Below are positions 21,810-30,621 of a DNA stretch of 64,000 bases, in pieces. A model generated the notes under the pieces. It did no database searches and was not told the origin of the DNA. It saw nothing but the letters and a program-made list of their open reading frames with translations. Source of the DNA: Serratia odorifera (lineage in GTDB: Bacteria > Pseudomonadota > Gammaproteobacteria > Enterobacterales > Enterobacteriaceae); NCBI RefSeq assembly GCF_900635445.1, contig NZ_LR134117.1, forward strand, positions 1,736,001 through 1,800,000. The letters are read 5' to 3'. Both the position numbers and the translations under genes were made by a program. Numbering within the stretch: position 1 is the stretch's first letter; every line of letters starts with the position of its first letter.

Positions 21810-23179
21810 CGCTAGCGCAATTTGGTGGGTTGTTTGTCGTTTACCTGATCGGTCTGGTGTTTATTCTCACCCTGACCTATCAGGAGTTTCGACGCATTCG
21901 CTTTAACTTCAACGTGTTCTTTTCGTTGCTGTATCTGCTGACGTTTTTCTTCGGCTTCCCGTTGAGCTGCCTGCTGGTGTTTCAGTTCGGTGTGGAAATC
22001 GTGCCGGTGGAGTATCTGCTGTATGCGCTGCTGTCCGCCACCTGCTTTTATGCCATTTATTATGTCAGCTACAAAACCCGCTTGCGCCAGCGCAGCCGCG
22101 AAGTACGCAAGCCGGTGTTTAGCATGAACCGGGTGGAAACCAACCTGACCTGGGTACTGTTGGCGCTGGTGGCTATCGGTACCGTCGGCATTTTCTTTAT
22201 GCAGAACGGTTTCCTGTTGTTCAAGCTAAACTCCTACAGCCAGATTTTCTCCAGTGACGTGTCTGGCGTGGCGCTCAAGCGCTTTTTCTATTTCTTTATT
22301 CCGGCGATGCTGGTGGTGTACTTCCTCAAACAGGACGTGCGCGCATGGTTCTTCTTCCTGGCGGCCACGGTGTCGTTCGGCATTCTGACCTACGTCATCG
22401 TCGGCGGCACGCGCGCCAACATCATCATTGCCTTTGCCCTGTTCCTGTTTATCGGCATCGTACGCGGCTGGATTACGCTGTGGATGCTGGCGGCCGCCGG
22501 GGTGTTCGGCATTGTCGGCATGTTCTGGCTGGCGCTGAAGCGCTATAGCCTCGACGTCAGCGGCGCAGAGGCGTTTTATACCTTCCTGTACCTGACGCGC
22601 GATACCTTCTCGCCGTGGGAAAACCTGGCGTTGCTGCTGCAAAACTACGACAAAATCGATTTCCAGGGGCTGGCGCCGATCGTGCGCGATTTTTACGTGT
22701 TCATCCCTTCCTGGCTGTGGCCGGGCCGGCCGGACGTGGTGCTCAATACCGCCAACTACTTTACCTGGGAAGTGCTGGAAAACAATTCCGGGTTGGCGAT
22801 CTCGCCGACGCTGATCGGTTCGCTGGTGGTGATGGGCGGGGCGCTGTTTATTCCGCTGGGGGCGGTGGTGGTCGGTTTGATCATCAAATGGTTCGACTGG
22901 CTATATGAGCTGGGACGCAGCGAAGAGAACCGCTATAAAGCGGCTATTCTGCAAGCCTTCTGTTTTGGCGCGGTATTTAACATGATTGTGCTGGCGCGCG
23001 AAGGGCTGGATTCGTTCGTCTCGCGCGTGGTGTTCTTCTGCCTTATTTTTGGCGCCTGCCTGGTGCTGGCGAAACTACTGTACTGGCTGTTTGATGCGGC
23101 GGGGTTGATCAAGGCGCGGGTGATGCGTTCCCGTACGCTGCAACAGGCCGCCGCCCCGCGCGCTGACGGATTACTGTAA
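21806..23179 (+). CDS. wzyE: ECA polysaccharide polymerase WzyE
   Basis: Integral membrane polymerase that joins ECA trisaccharide units on the periplasmic face, together with WzxE and WzzE. The 457 residues contain about ten or eleven hydrophobic segments and a large periplasmic loop region with [16 protein letters not shown], a conserved WzyE stretch. It is slightly longer than the 450-residue E. coli protein. It is coupled to wecF by an ATGA overlap and precedes wecG. Confidence 0.94.
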   Translation: MTLAQFGGLFVVYLIGLVFILTLTYQEFRRIRFNFNVFFSLLYLLTFFFGFPLSCLLVFQFGVEIVPVEYLLYALLSATCFYAIYYVSYKTRLRQRSREVRKPVFSMNRVETNLTWVLLALVAIGTVGIFFMQNGFLLFKLNSYSQIFSSDVSGVALKRFFYFFIPAMLVVYFLKQDVRAWFFFLAATVSFGILTYVIVGGTRANIIIAFALFLFIGIVRGWITLWMLAAAGVFGIVGMFWLALKRYSLDVSGAEAFYTFLYLTRDTFSPWENLALLLQNYDKIDFQGLAPIVRDFYVFIPSWLWPGRPDVVLNTANYFTWEVLENNSGLAISPTLIGSLVVMGGALFIPLGAVVVGLIIKWFDWLYELGRSEENRYKAAILQAFCFGAVFNMIVLAREGLDSFVSRVVFFCLIFGACLVLAKLLYWLFDAAGLIKARVMRSRTLQQAAAPRADGLL

Positions 23180-23193
23180 GGGTAACAATAACA

Positions 23194-23934
23194 ATGGAAA
23201 CAAAGGTTTCGGTTCCTCAATATGCGCTGCGCGGTTTTCGCCTGTGGGGGTTCCGTAATATGGCGCACTGTCTGGATTTTTTGTTCGACGGCGGCAAGAT
23301 GAAGCAGGGCACCCTGGTGGCGATGAATGCGGAAAAGCTACTGGCGGCCGAGCAGGATGCCGAGTTACGCGCCTTGCTGGACGGCGCGGAGTATAAGTAC
23401 GCCGACGGTATCAGCATGGTGCGGGCAATGCGCCGCAAGTTTCCCGGCGCCGAGGTTTCACGCGTGGCGGGGGCCGATCTGTGGGAGGCGCTGATGCAGC
23501 GTGCCGGTCAGCAAGGCACGCCGGTGTTCTTGATTGGCGGCAAGCCGGCGATACTGGCGGAAACGGCAGACAAACTGCGCCGCCAATGGCAGGTGAATAT
23601 CGTCGGCACGCAGGACGGTTACTTTAAGCCGGAGCAGCGTGACGCGCTGTTTGCGCGTATTCACGCCAGCGGGGCGGCGATCGTCACCGTGGCGATGGGG
23701 TCGCCGAAGCAGGAAATCCTGATGCGTGACTGCCGAGCAGTACATCCACAGGCGCTGTATATGGGCGTGGGTGGCACTTACGACGTCTTTACCGGTCACG
23801 TCAAGCGCGCTCCCAAGGTTTGGCAGAACATGGGACTGGAGTGGCTGTATCGGCTGCTTAGCCAACCGAGCCGCATCCGCCGGCAGATCAAACTGCTGAG
23901 ATTCGTCGCTTACTATTACGGCGGCAAATTGTAA
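23194..23934 (+). CDS. wecG: UDP-ManNAcA:GlcNAc-PP-undecaprenol ManNAcA transferase
   Basis: GT26 (WecG/TagA/CpsF) glycosyltransferase that adds ManNAcA to lipid I, forming lipid II. The 246 residues carry the family motifs [38 protein letters not shown] and [19 protein letters not shown]. It is the last gene of the ECA operon. A GC-rich imperfect hairpin (about 23940-23968) follows but lacks a T run, so the end of the operon transcript is not clear. Confidence 0.95.
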   Translation: METKVSVPQYALRGFRLWGFRNMAHCLDFLFDGGKMKQGTLVAMNAEKLLAAEQDAELRALLDGAEYKYADGISMVRAMRRKFPGAEVSRVAGADLWEALMQRAGQQGTPVFLIGGKPAILAETADKLRRQWQVNIVGTQDGYFKPEQRDALFARIHASGAAIVTVAMGSPKQEILMRDCRAVHPQALYMGVGGTYDVFTGHVKRAPKVWQNMGLEWLYRLLSQPSRIRRQIKLLRFVAYYYGGKL

Positions 23935-24213
23935 CGCCGTTGCCGGGGCGGCTTATGCTGCTCCGGCCTTCAATAGTGTTTAAATATCCTGCTTTTTGCA
24001 TAAATACCCAGCATATCTATAACCTGCCGTTACTATTTTCCCTCTGCTTATTTCATAACATTTTAAATTGCGGTTTGCTTATAGCGGCAAAATACGGAAC
24101 GATCGCGCCCCACGGCCTTAAACCACGGGTCTGGCACCATTTTGGCCGCAGCTGGCCGGTTAAAACTATAACGACAGACGCAAACACGGCAAAAGAGTAA
24201 CGACAGAGGAATT

Positions 24214-25616
24214 ATGGCAAGCAAAGAAAAACCGCAGGGGCTACAGCGTGGGCTGGAAGCCCGACACATCGAACTGATTGCGCTGGGTGGCACCATTGGC
24301 GTCGGCCTGTTCATGGGATCGGCCAGTACCTTGAAATGGGCGGGGCCTTCGGTGCTGCTGGCTTACATCATTGCCGGGCTGTTTGTGTTCTTTATCATGC
24401 GTTCGATGGGCGAGATGCTGTTCCTGGAGCCGGTAGCCGGTTCGTTCGCGGTATACGCACATAAGTACATGAGCCCCTACTTTGGCTATCTGACCGCCTG
24501 GGGATACTGGTTTATGTGGATCGCGGTCGGCATTTCGGAAATTACCGCTATCGGCGTCTACGTACAGTTCTGGTTCCCGGAAATACCGCAATGGCTGCCG
24601 GCGTTGATTGCCGTGGCGATGGTGGCATTGGCCAACCTGGCGGCGGTGCGTTTGTACGGTGAGTTGGAGTTCTGGTTCGCCATGATCAAGGTCACCACTA
24701 TTATCGTGATGATCCTGGTGGGGCTGGGGGTGATTTTCTTTGGTTTCGGCAACGGCGGCCAACCGATTGGTTTTGCCAACCTGACGGCGCACGGCGGCTT
24801 CTTTGCGGTGGCTGGAAGGGGTTCCTGTTTGCACTGTGTATCGTGGTCGCTTCTTATCAGGGCGTGGAACTGGTGGGCATTACCGCCGGTGAGGCCAAAA
24901 ATCCACAGGTGACGTTAAAGCGCGCGATCAACAACATCCTGTGGCGCATCCTGATTTTTTACGTCGGGGCGATTTTCGTGATCGTTACCATCTTCCCATG
25001 GAACGGCATCGGCACCGCTGGCAGTCCGTTTGTGCTGACCTTTGCCAAAATCGGCATTGTGGCCGCCGCCGGCATTATCAACTTCGTGGTGCTGACCGCC
25101 GCGCTGTCCGGCTGTAACAGCGGCATGTACAGCGGCGGGCGCATGCTGTACGCGTTGGCCAACAATCGCCAACTGCCGGCGGTGCTGACCCGACTCTCCG
25201 CCAGCGGCGTGCCGGTCTACTGTATCGCCGTGACCATTGCCTGCCTGTTGCTGGGGTCGGCGTTGAACTACCTGATTCCAAACCCGCAACAGGTGTTCGT
25301 CTATGTCTACAGCGCCAGCGTGCTGCCGGGCATGGTGCCATGGTTCGTGGTGCTGATAAGCCAGCTTTACTTCCGTCGTGCGCATCAGGAGGCGATCAAG
25401 ACCCACGCCTTCAAGTCGATCATGTTCCCGTACATAAACTATCTGACCATTGCTTTCCTGCTTTGCGTGCTGGTTGGCATGGGAATCAATCCGGATACGC
25501 GTATTTCACTGCTGGTCGGAACGATTTTCCTGGCGCTGGTCAGTCTGTGTTACGTTGTTTTCGGCATGCACAAGAAACAGCATCAGGCTGAAATTCGGCC
25601 AGAAAAGCAGCAATAA
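24214..25616 (+). CDS. yifK: Amino acid permease YifK/ThrP (one-base deletion in this sequence)
   Basis: Inner-membrane APC-family amino acid:proton symporter; YifK (ThrP) is reported to take up threonine and serine. The N-terminal motif [20 protein letters not shown] and [19 protein letters not shown] are typical. The frame breaks near 24807, where [10 protein letters not shown] is read instead of the expected GFFAGGWKGF. Restoring one G in GCGGTGG rejoins the two halves into about 467 residues, close to the E. coli length, so I treat it as one gene with a probable sequencing error. It sits just before the tRNA cluster, as in E. coli. Confidence 0.9.
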
Positions 25617-25701
25617 GCGATGGAAACAGGCTACGGACAGCCCTTTCCTGCGTTGGACTGCGCAAAGCGTAATCAAACACAACATTTCTGCGAAAAAGCA
25701 C

Positions 25702-25730
25702 TAGACAGGATTGGGATAAAACCGTAGTAT
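25702..25730 (+). promoter_or_regulatory. Promoter of the tRNA operon
   Basis: The -35 hexamer TAGACA (25702-25707) and -10 hexamer TAGTAT (25725-25730) are separated by exactly 17 bases and followed by a GC-rich discriminator (CCCCACCC), typical of stringently controlled stable-RNA promoters. It lies 21 bases before tRNA-Arg. Confidence 0.75.
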
Positions 25731-25751
25731 CCCCACCCGCAACGGCGCTAC

Positions 25752-25828
<77 letters not shown>

Positions 25829-25886
25829 TTAAGTTTGTGCGCAAGAGCTGCGGTGGTATCATTACCGCGTGAAGTAGTAAAGAAAT

Positions 25887-25963
25887 GGTGGCTATAGCTC
25901 AGTTGGTAGAGCCCTGGATTGTGATTCCAGTTGTCGTGGGTTCGAGTCCCATTAGCCACCCCA
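25887..25963 (+). tRNA. hisR: tRNA-His (GTG)
   Basis: 77 bases including the extra 5' G (-1) that is the histidine identity element. The acceptor pairs GTGGCTA with TAGCCAC and the anticodon is GTG in ATTGTGATT. CCA is encoded. Confidence 0.98.
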
Positions 25964-26009
25964 CTTTACCCAAGGGGTAAAGAAAGAGTAAAAGCGATTT
26001 TGTGACAGT

Positions 26010-26096
26010 GCGAAGGTGGCGGAATTGGTAGACGCGCTAGCTTCAGGTGTTAGTGTTCTTACGGACGTGAGGGTTCAAGTCCCTCTCTTCGCACCA
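26010..26096 (+). tRNA. leuT: tRNA-Leu (CAG)
   Basis: 87-base class II tRNA with a long variable arm and anticodon CAG in CTTCAGGTG. The acceptor pairs GCGAAGG with CTTCGC and CCA is encoded. It lies 46 bases after hisR. Confidence 0.98.
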
Positions 26097-26171
26097 CACA
26101 AAATGTCTGATAAATTTTAATATTTACATAGACATAAGCTTTGAAATTGCGTAGTATCAGCAACACAGAAT

Positions 26172-26248
26172 CGGCGAGTAGCGCAGCTTGGTAGCGCAAC
26201 TGGTTTGGGACCAGTGGGTCGGAGGTTCGAATCCTCTCTCGCCGACCA
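26172..26248 (+). tRNA. proM: tRNA-Pro (TGG)
   Basis: 77 bases with acceptor CGGCGAG/CTCGCCG, anticodon TGG in TTTGGGA, and encoded CCA. It is the last gene of the operon. Its final 19 bases are repeated downstream at 26396 together with the terminator, and more loosely at 26549. Confidence 0.98.
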
Positions 26249-26300
26249 CTTTCAAAGAAACCCGCTTTTAAGCGGGTTTTTTTACGCCTGGATTTTATAA
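26230..26300 (+). repeat. Direct repeat unit, copy 1: tRNA-Pro tail plus terminator
   Basis: This 71-base block comprises the last 19 bases of proM, the terminator hairpin and its tail. It recurs at 26396-26466 with 70 of 71 bases identical; the one difference is T26289 versus C26455. Confidence 0.9.
26258..26283 (+). terminator. Terminator of the tRNA operon (copy 1)
   Basis: The 10-bp stem AAACCCGCTT/AAGCGGGTTT (26258-26279) with a two-base loop is followed by a run of T to 26283. The same hairpin recurs at 26424-26449. Confidence 0.93.
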
Positions 26301-26395
26301 AGAGGATGAGAACCTCCGAAGGAGGTTTGAGCCGAGCGCAGCGAGACCACGTTGCTTTAGCAACGGCCCGTAGGGCAAGCATCGCAGATGCGTAT
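26301..26395 (+). repeat. Structured spacer 1 between tRNA-tail repeats
   Basis: Four successive small hairpins are visible: AACCTCC/GGAGGTT (26311-26327), GTTGC/GCAAC (26351-26364), GCCC/GGGC (26366-26376) and GCATC/GATGC (26379-26391). The last two belong to a block of about 28 bases that recurs at 26518-26545. No ribosome-binding site or credible gene is present. The open frames seen here are on the reverse strand and come from the repeat itself. Confidence 0.7.
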
Positions 26396-26466
26396 AATCC
26401 TCTCTCGCCGACCACTTTCAAAGAAACCCGCTTTTAAGCGGGTTTTTTTACGCCCGGATTTTATAA
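26396..26466 (+). repeat. Direct repeat unit, copy 2: tRNA-Pro tail plus terminator
   Basis: Near-exact second copy of 26230-26300, offset by 166 bases, without the rest of a tRNA. It carries a complete second terminator hairpin (26424-26445) and T run. Confidence 0.9.
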
Positions 26467-26548
26467 GAGGATGAAGACAAAACTGTCGGGAACAGTTTTG
26501 AACAACGCCTGGGCGTTGGCCCGTAGGGCAAGCATCGCAGATGCGCGT
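26467..26548 (+). repeat. Structured spacer 2 between tRNA-tail repeats
   Basis: Same architecture as spacer 1 but different sequence in the first two stems: AAAACTGT/ACAGTTTT (26479-26499) and AACGCC/GGCGTT (26504-26517). These are followed by the conserved hairpins GCCC/GGGC (26519-26529) and GCATC/GATGC (26532-26544). Confidence 0.7.
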
Positions 26549-26606
26549 AATCCTTTCTCGCCAACCATCATTCGAAAAACCTGCTTTTTAAAGCAGGTTT
26601 TTTTCG
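26549..26606 (+). repeat. Degenerate third copy of tRNA-Pro tail plus terminator
   Basis: Begins AATCCTTTCTCGCCAACCA, three changes from the true tRNA tail. It is followed by a diverged but still perfect terminator stem AACCTGCTTT/AAAGCAGGTT and a T run. The 50 bases beyond it, up to the end of the transporter gene, show nothing further. Confidence 0.75.
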
Positions 26607-26654
26607 TCTGTAGTTTATCTTGAACCAAGCCCGGTAGCGGCGTTGGCCGTTGGG

Positions 26655-27944
26655 TCACTGCGGTAGACCGACAGCGCCAATCAATACCGCCATCGCCAAC
26701 ATCAGTAATGCTACGCACCAGATAGCCAGCAGTGAATGGCGGATATGCCTGCCAAGATCGATGCCGCTTAGACTGGCCAGTAGCCAGGCGCTGCCGACCA
26801 TCGGGCTGATGGAGAAACCGACGTTTTCTCCCAGCATCATGGCTCGGGCGGCAAAGGCGGGATCGATACCGTGCGCCTCGCCGATCGACATTACCACCGG
26901 CAGAATACCGAAATACCAGGGATCCGCACCGAACATCATTCCCAGCGGCAAGGCGAACACGCCAAGCAACAGGTAAAGGTAGCGGGACAGCGTTTCCGGC
27001 AATAGGGCGATTGCCTGATTGGTCACCTGTTCGAGCATGCCGCTGTGGGTCAGCACACCAAGAAACACCGCTGCGCTAAATAAAACGGTCGCCAGCAACA
27101 ATGCTTCACCGGCATTCTGACGAATACTCAGCAGCTGCGTTTTCGCATCGGGATAGTTGATTGCTAACGCCAATGCCAGGGCGATCAGGAAAATGAACAG
27201 GCTTGGCAGGCCGCTGGCCAATAGTAAAACAATCATGACCAGCGTCAGCAGCGCATTGCTCCAATAGCGCCAGCGCGGTGGCGCGGTATTGGGCACGCCT
27301 GCGTTTTCTGTGGTCAGTCCCGGTGTGACAACCGGCTTAACACGCGGCGTTTTGCTCAATATCCATGCCATTACCAGACAACAACCCAGGCCAAACAGCT
27401 GAACTGGCCACAGGGGTTGCCAGAGTGTGATGGGGTCGATATTGACCACGCTTGCGGCACGCAGCACCGGCGCGGTCCACGGCACCATATTCATGATGCC
27501 GGCGGTGCAGCCGGTCAGCAGTGTCAAATGCAGTAGATTTAGGCCAAGCCGTTGGTAAACCGGCAGAAAAGCGGTGATGGTAATCAGATAGGTGGTCGCG
27601 CCGGCGCCGTCCAGATGCGCCAGTGCGGTGACCAGAACGTTGATCATCATAATGCGTGTCGGGCTATTGCCCGCCAACTGCAGTAACTTCTCCACCAGCG
27701 GGGTAAACAGCCCTTGTGCGTTCATGATGCTGAAATACAGGATAGCGCAGATGAACAGCGCGACCACCGGTGCCAGTGTCACGATCCCCTTGCTAATGAA
27801 CCCCTGGATTTGCCCGATGGGAAAACCGGCGAGCATTGCAGCGATGATCGGCACCAGGATCAGGGTGACGACCGGTGAAACACGCCCGCTCATCAACAGG
27901 ATGACGCAAAGCAGTACGGTACATACGGCGATGATGCCGATCAT
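26655..27944 (-). CDS. CitMHS family carboxylate transporter
   Basis: Inner-membrane carrier of the CitMHS family (metal-citrate or related carboxylate:proton symport). The 429 residues are hydrophobic with about eleven or twelve membrane segments. Conserved-looking stretches are AHLDGAGATTYLITITAFLP, MNMVPWTAP and FGADPWYFGILPV, typical of this family. The substrate cannot be read from sequence. It is the last gene of a three-gene set after a tautomerase-like and a hydrolase gene, with a 50-base gap, so an organic acid made or used by those enzymes is a plausible cargo (inference). It is absent from this position in E. coli. Confidence 0.85.
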   Translation of the reverse strand: MIGIIAVCTVLLCVILLMSGRVSPVVTLILVPIIAAMLAGFPIGQIQGFISKGIVTLAPVVALFICAILYFSIMNAQGLFTPLVEKLLQLAGNSPTRIMMINVLVTALAHLDGAGATTYLITITAFLPVYQRLGLNLLHLTLLTGCTAGIMNMVPWTAPVLRAASVVNIDPITLWQPLWPVQLFGLGCCLVMAWILSKTPRVKPVVTPGLTTENAGVPNTAPPRWRYWSNALLTLVMIVLLLASGLPSLFIFLIALALALAINYPDAKTQLLSIRQNAGEALLLATVLFSAAVFLGVLTHSGMLEQVTNQAIALLPETLSRYLYLLLGVFALPLGMMFGADPWYFGILPVVMSIGEAHGIDPAFAARAMMLGENVGFSISPMVGSAWLLASLSGIDLGRHIRHSLLAIWCVALLMLAMAVLIGAVGLPQ

Positions 27945-27994
27945 GATTAATCCCTCTTATCATTATTATTCTCGCGATGGTTCTGCCGGCGGCG

Positions 27995-28940
27995 TTAGAG
28001 CGTAAGCAGCCAGGTTGTGACTTCCGTCAGGAGTTGTTGCGCATTATTGTCCAGCATCAGGAAGTGTGAGTTACCGTGGATACCGCGTTGTGGCAGGTCG
28101 ATTTCATCAACCCGAATACCACGGCGGCGCAACTTGGCTAAATGGTTCGCCACCGTGCTGCGATAGTCTTGCCACACGGCATGTTGATCGAAATGATCGC
28201 CCCACAGCACCAGGTGCGGGGGAATCGCGTGGTTCAAGTCAGCGCACTGCGGCGCACCGGAAGGTTCCAATGCCACCACCGCCAGCACGCTCTGCGGGCG
28301 TTGAACGGCCATCTGCAGTGCAAAACCACCGCCTTGACTGTGGCCGATGATGATACAGGGGCCGCCGATGCTATCCAGCAGGGCATGATAGGCCGACAGC
28401 GTAATGGCTTCGTGACCGCTCCAGCGCGGTACCCATTGGCAGGCAAAATAATCAAAGACGTGCAGCGGAAAACGACTATCGCCGAATGCCTGGCGCTGTT
28501 GCGGATCCTGGTGATAACCGTCGCTGGGGCCAATGCGGAACATCTGCCAGGCCTCATTTTTGGTACGGAACAGCGGCGGCTGCGGCCAGACTTCTGGCAC
28601 TGGGCTCCAGCCGGAGCGGCCGCGTTCGACCGCGTCGCAGAGATACAGGTTCCATCCCTGTTGCAATAGCCACTGTAGCCAGCCAGGGCGGCCATCTGGC
28701 GTGCTTTCCCAATTGGCACCGGTCATTCCTCCACCATGCCATAGCAAAATCGGGATACTGGGAGCAGGGGTGGTTTTGTATAAATGCCTGCACATACATT
28801 TGGCCGCTGACGATGTCACCATTCATGTCGATTTCACGCTCGGCGGCACCTTGTGCCAATCGTTGTCGGCGTCGCGGTTGGTTACGCAACCTGATGTCGT
28901 TTCCGCCGACGAAGAAGCTGCGGATTTCTTTCAGATCCAT
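27995..28940 (-). CDS. Alpha/beta hydrolase, esterase-like (one-base insertion in this sequence)
   Basis: Probable cytosolic esterase or lactonase; no signal peptide. The intended protein starts MDLKEIRSFFVGG at 28940. The oxyanion-hole motif is LLWHGGG, the nucleophile elbow is GHSQGG, and a C-terminal GNSHFLMLD supplies the likely catalytic His. The frame breaks near 28788: MYVQAFIQN is read where MYVQHLYKTTPAPS would continue, and removing one base of the CC pair there gives one 314-residue protein. Downstream of the tautomerase-like gene by 14 bases, so cotranscribed. The substrate is unknown. Confidence 0.8.
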
Positions 28941-28954
28941 CTTTTCTCTCCCGA

Positions 28955-29293
28955 TCAGTTTTTGGCATAAAGCGCGTTATTGGCCAGTGGAAAGCAGCGG
29001 ATTCTCGGAGTCGCCAGGTGGTAATGCCGATCGATGATCCGTTCCAGTTCCTGCATGAAGGTCGCCATCAGCGCCTGGTCGCGATGCGGTTGCTGACGGT
29101 ATTTCACCTCGGCGTACAGCGGACTGCCGAGTAATGGTTGGCAAGCGAGCAGCATTTGGATCTGTACCTTGTCGGTTTCGGCGTCGAGCAGCTCAACGCA
29201 CAGGTCGCGACACGCCTGCTGCAAGCGAGAGTGACTGTCGACGGGGTGTTGCTGGTACCAGCTTGGCGAAAGATGGAAGGTGATGACAGGCAT
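28955..29293 (-). CDS. Tautomerase-superfamily-like protein
   Basis: The 112-residue small protein begins Met-Pro-Val-Ile-Thr-Phe. An N-terminal Pro after Met is the catalytic base in the 4-oxalocrotonate tautomerase/CHMI/MIF superfamily, and size and strand-helix pattern fit one or two such units. The C-terminal segment TPRIRCFPLANNALYAKN also fits. I recognise no closer family and the substrate is unknown. It is first in the three-gene set, with its start about 100 bases from the divergent LysR gene. Confidence 0.55.
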   Translation of the reverse strand: MPVITFHLSPSWYQQHPVDSHSRLQQACRDLCVELLDAETDKVQIQMLLACQPLLGSPLYAEVKYRQQPHRDQALMATFMQELERIIDRHYHLATPRIRCFPLANNALYAKN

Positions 29294-29393
29294 GGCAACT
29301 CCTTGTGCACTGGATAAAAAATAAACGGTTGTGCATCCAATGTAGATGGAGTTATTTTTTGTTTAAAATCGCAAAATTTCGCACCATTGATGC

Positions 29394-30380
29394 ATGAAAC
29401 ACAAAAATTACGATATCCATCAGCTACGCGCTTTTCTCGAGGTCGCGCGATATGGCAGTTTCCAACAGGCGGCGCGTAGCCTGTCGTTGTCGCCTTCGGC
29501 ACTTAGCCGGCGCATTGCCAGTCTGGAAGCCGAGCTGGAGGCGCCGCTGTTTGCGCGTACCACCCGTTCGGTACTGTTGACCAGTGCCGGACATAGCTTG
29601 CAGCAAGAAGCATTGCCCTTGTTGCAGGCGTTGGATAACTGTACTCAGCAGGTGGCATGGCAAGCGCAGGGATACGGCGGCAAACTGGCGGTGTCGTGTA
29701 TCAGCAGCGCCGCGTTTGCCTTATTTCCCCAGGCGCTGAGGCTCTTCCGCCAGCGCTACCCCAATATGCGTATCGAATTGCATGATGACACTGGCCTGCG
29801 GGTACAGCAGCAGGTGTTGGCGGGCAACGTCGCGTTTGGCCTGACGACGCTATGTCACCGCAGTAACGATCTCTATGCCGAAGCGCTGCTGGCCGATCCT
29901 TACGTCGTTATGGTGCCGCAGCAACATCCCTGGCGTAGCCGCTCTCAGGTGACCTGGCATGAATTACCGCTTATTTCGGCATTGGGCTGGCCATTGGTGG
30001 GGTTACGCCAGAGCAGCGCCAATCGCCGGCAAATTGACGAAGTGCTGCATGCCTGCGGCATCAGTGCGCCATGGTTCGACGAAGTCGAACATTTATCATC
30101 AATCCTGGGGTTGTTACGCTGTGGCGGAAGCGTGGTGGTGATGCCACGTCTGGCCATTGAGCTGTGCGGTGAGTGGGGATTGGTATGCTTGCCGCTGGTG
30201 GAGCCGCGTATGGTGCGCACCATCGCTTTGATACGGCGCCAGGAGGCGGTGTTATCCCATTGCGAACAGGCATTGTGGTCGTTGCTCGGCGAGCAACTGC
30301 AGCAGTTACAGCGCAGCTGGTTGCAACAGCAGGTGATACAGCCGTCGGATGTCGGTAATCTGCGACAGCCGACGGGATGA
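29394..30380 (+). CDS. LysR family transcriptional regulator
   Basis: The 328 residues show the typical LysR layout: an N-terminal winged helix-turn-helix with FLEVARYGSFQQAARSLSLS and ALSRRIASLEAELEAPLF, a linker helix, then a substrate-binding domain (about residues 95-300). It is divergent from the tautomerase-hydrolase-transporter set across a 100-base gap, so it most likely controls that set in response to a related small molecule (inference from family practice). The gap contains AT-rich sequence and the repeated heptamer TTGTGCA, but no operator I would assert. Its last codons carry a GlrR-type site belonging to the downstream glmZ promoter. Confidence 0.9.
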   Translation: MKHKNYDIHQLRAFLEVARYGSFQQAARSLSLSPSALSRRIASLEAELEAPLFARTTRSVLLTSAGHSLQQEALPLLQALDNCTQQVAWQAQGYGGKLAVSCISSAAFALFPQALRLFRQRYPNMRIELHDDTGLRVQQQVLAGNVAFGLTTLCHRSNDLYAEALLADPYVVMVPQQHPWRSRSQVTWHELPLISALGWPLVGLRQSSANRRQIDEVLHACGISAPWFDEVEHLSSILGLLRCGGSVVVMPRLAIELCGEWGLVCLPLVEPRMVRTIALIRRQEAVLSHCEQALWSLLGEQLQQLQRSWLQQQVIQPSDVGNLRQPTG

Positions 30381-30462
30381 TTGTCGCCAGTAAGAGACAT
30401 ATAACCAACTGAAAATTAAGGTATAAAATAACTTTACCTTAAGTCGTCGTTTTTAGGCGACA
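30350..30462 (+). promoter_or_regulatory. Three GlrR-type activator sites upstream of glmZ
   Basis: The GlrR (YfhA) consensus TGTC-N10-GACA occurs perfectly at 30350-30367 (inside the 3' end of the LysR gene) and at 30382-30399 (two bases after its stop), and with one change (CGTC) at 30445-30462. They lie about 130 to 250 bases upstream of the sigma-54 element, a normal distance for an enhancer-binding protein. A near-consensus IHF site (30542-30554) lies between. Confidence 0.82.
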
Positions 30463-30594
30463 GTTGGCATCGGCGGCGAAACGGCGGGGTAGGCGGATCA
30501 AACGCCGGCGAAAACGGGAGGGAAGAATAAAATCCTTTTCCATTCAAACGATTAATGGCGATTTTATCGGCTTGGGGGAGCAATAATGCGAAGT

Positions 30595-30610
30595 TGGCAC
30601 GCCAAGTGCA
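30595..30610 (+). promoter_or_regulatory. Sigma-54 promoter of glmZ
   Basis: TGGCAC-N5-GTGCA matches the -24/-12 consensus TGGCAC-N5-TTGCW except for one base, with GG and GC correctly spaced. The GC lies 12-13 bases before the expected RNA start at 30622. A CTATAG element at 30614-30619 could serve as a -10 for an overlapping sigma-70 promoter. Confidence 0.85.
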
Positions 30611-30621
30611 ATACCTATAGC

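Noticed and set aside
26059..26421. A 120-codon minus-strand frame across tRNA-Leu and tRNA-Pro containing [19 protein letters not shown]
   Set aside because: This peptide is a well-known artefact of translating tRNA genes in reverse; the DNA is fully explained by the tRNAs and repeats.
26461..26718. An 85-codon minus-strand frame ending in the repeat array
   Set aside because: It is made of the repeat spacer sequence (the same LRASAMLALRA-type peptide as in spacer 1) and overlaps the 3' end of the transporter gene; no start signal.
26230..30380. Integrative element or genomic island inserted at tRNA-Pro
   Set aside because: tRNA-tail repeats are present, but no integrase, excisionase or mobility gene lies between proM and hemY, and the repeats are only 166 and 319 bases from the tRNA, before the islet rather than flanking it.
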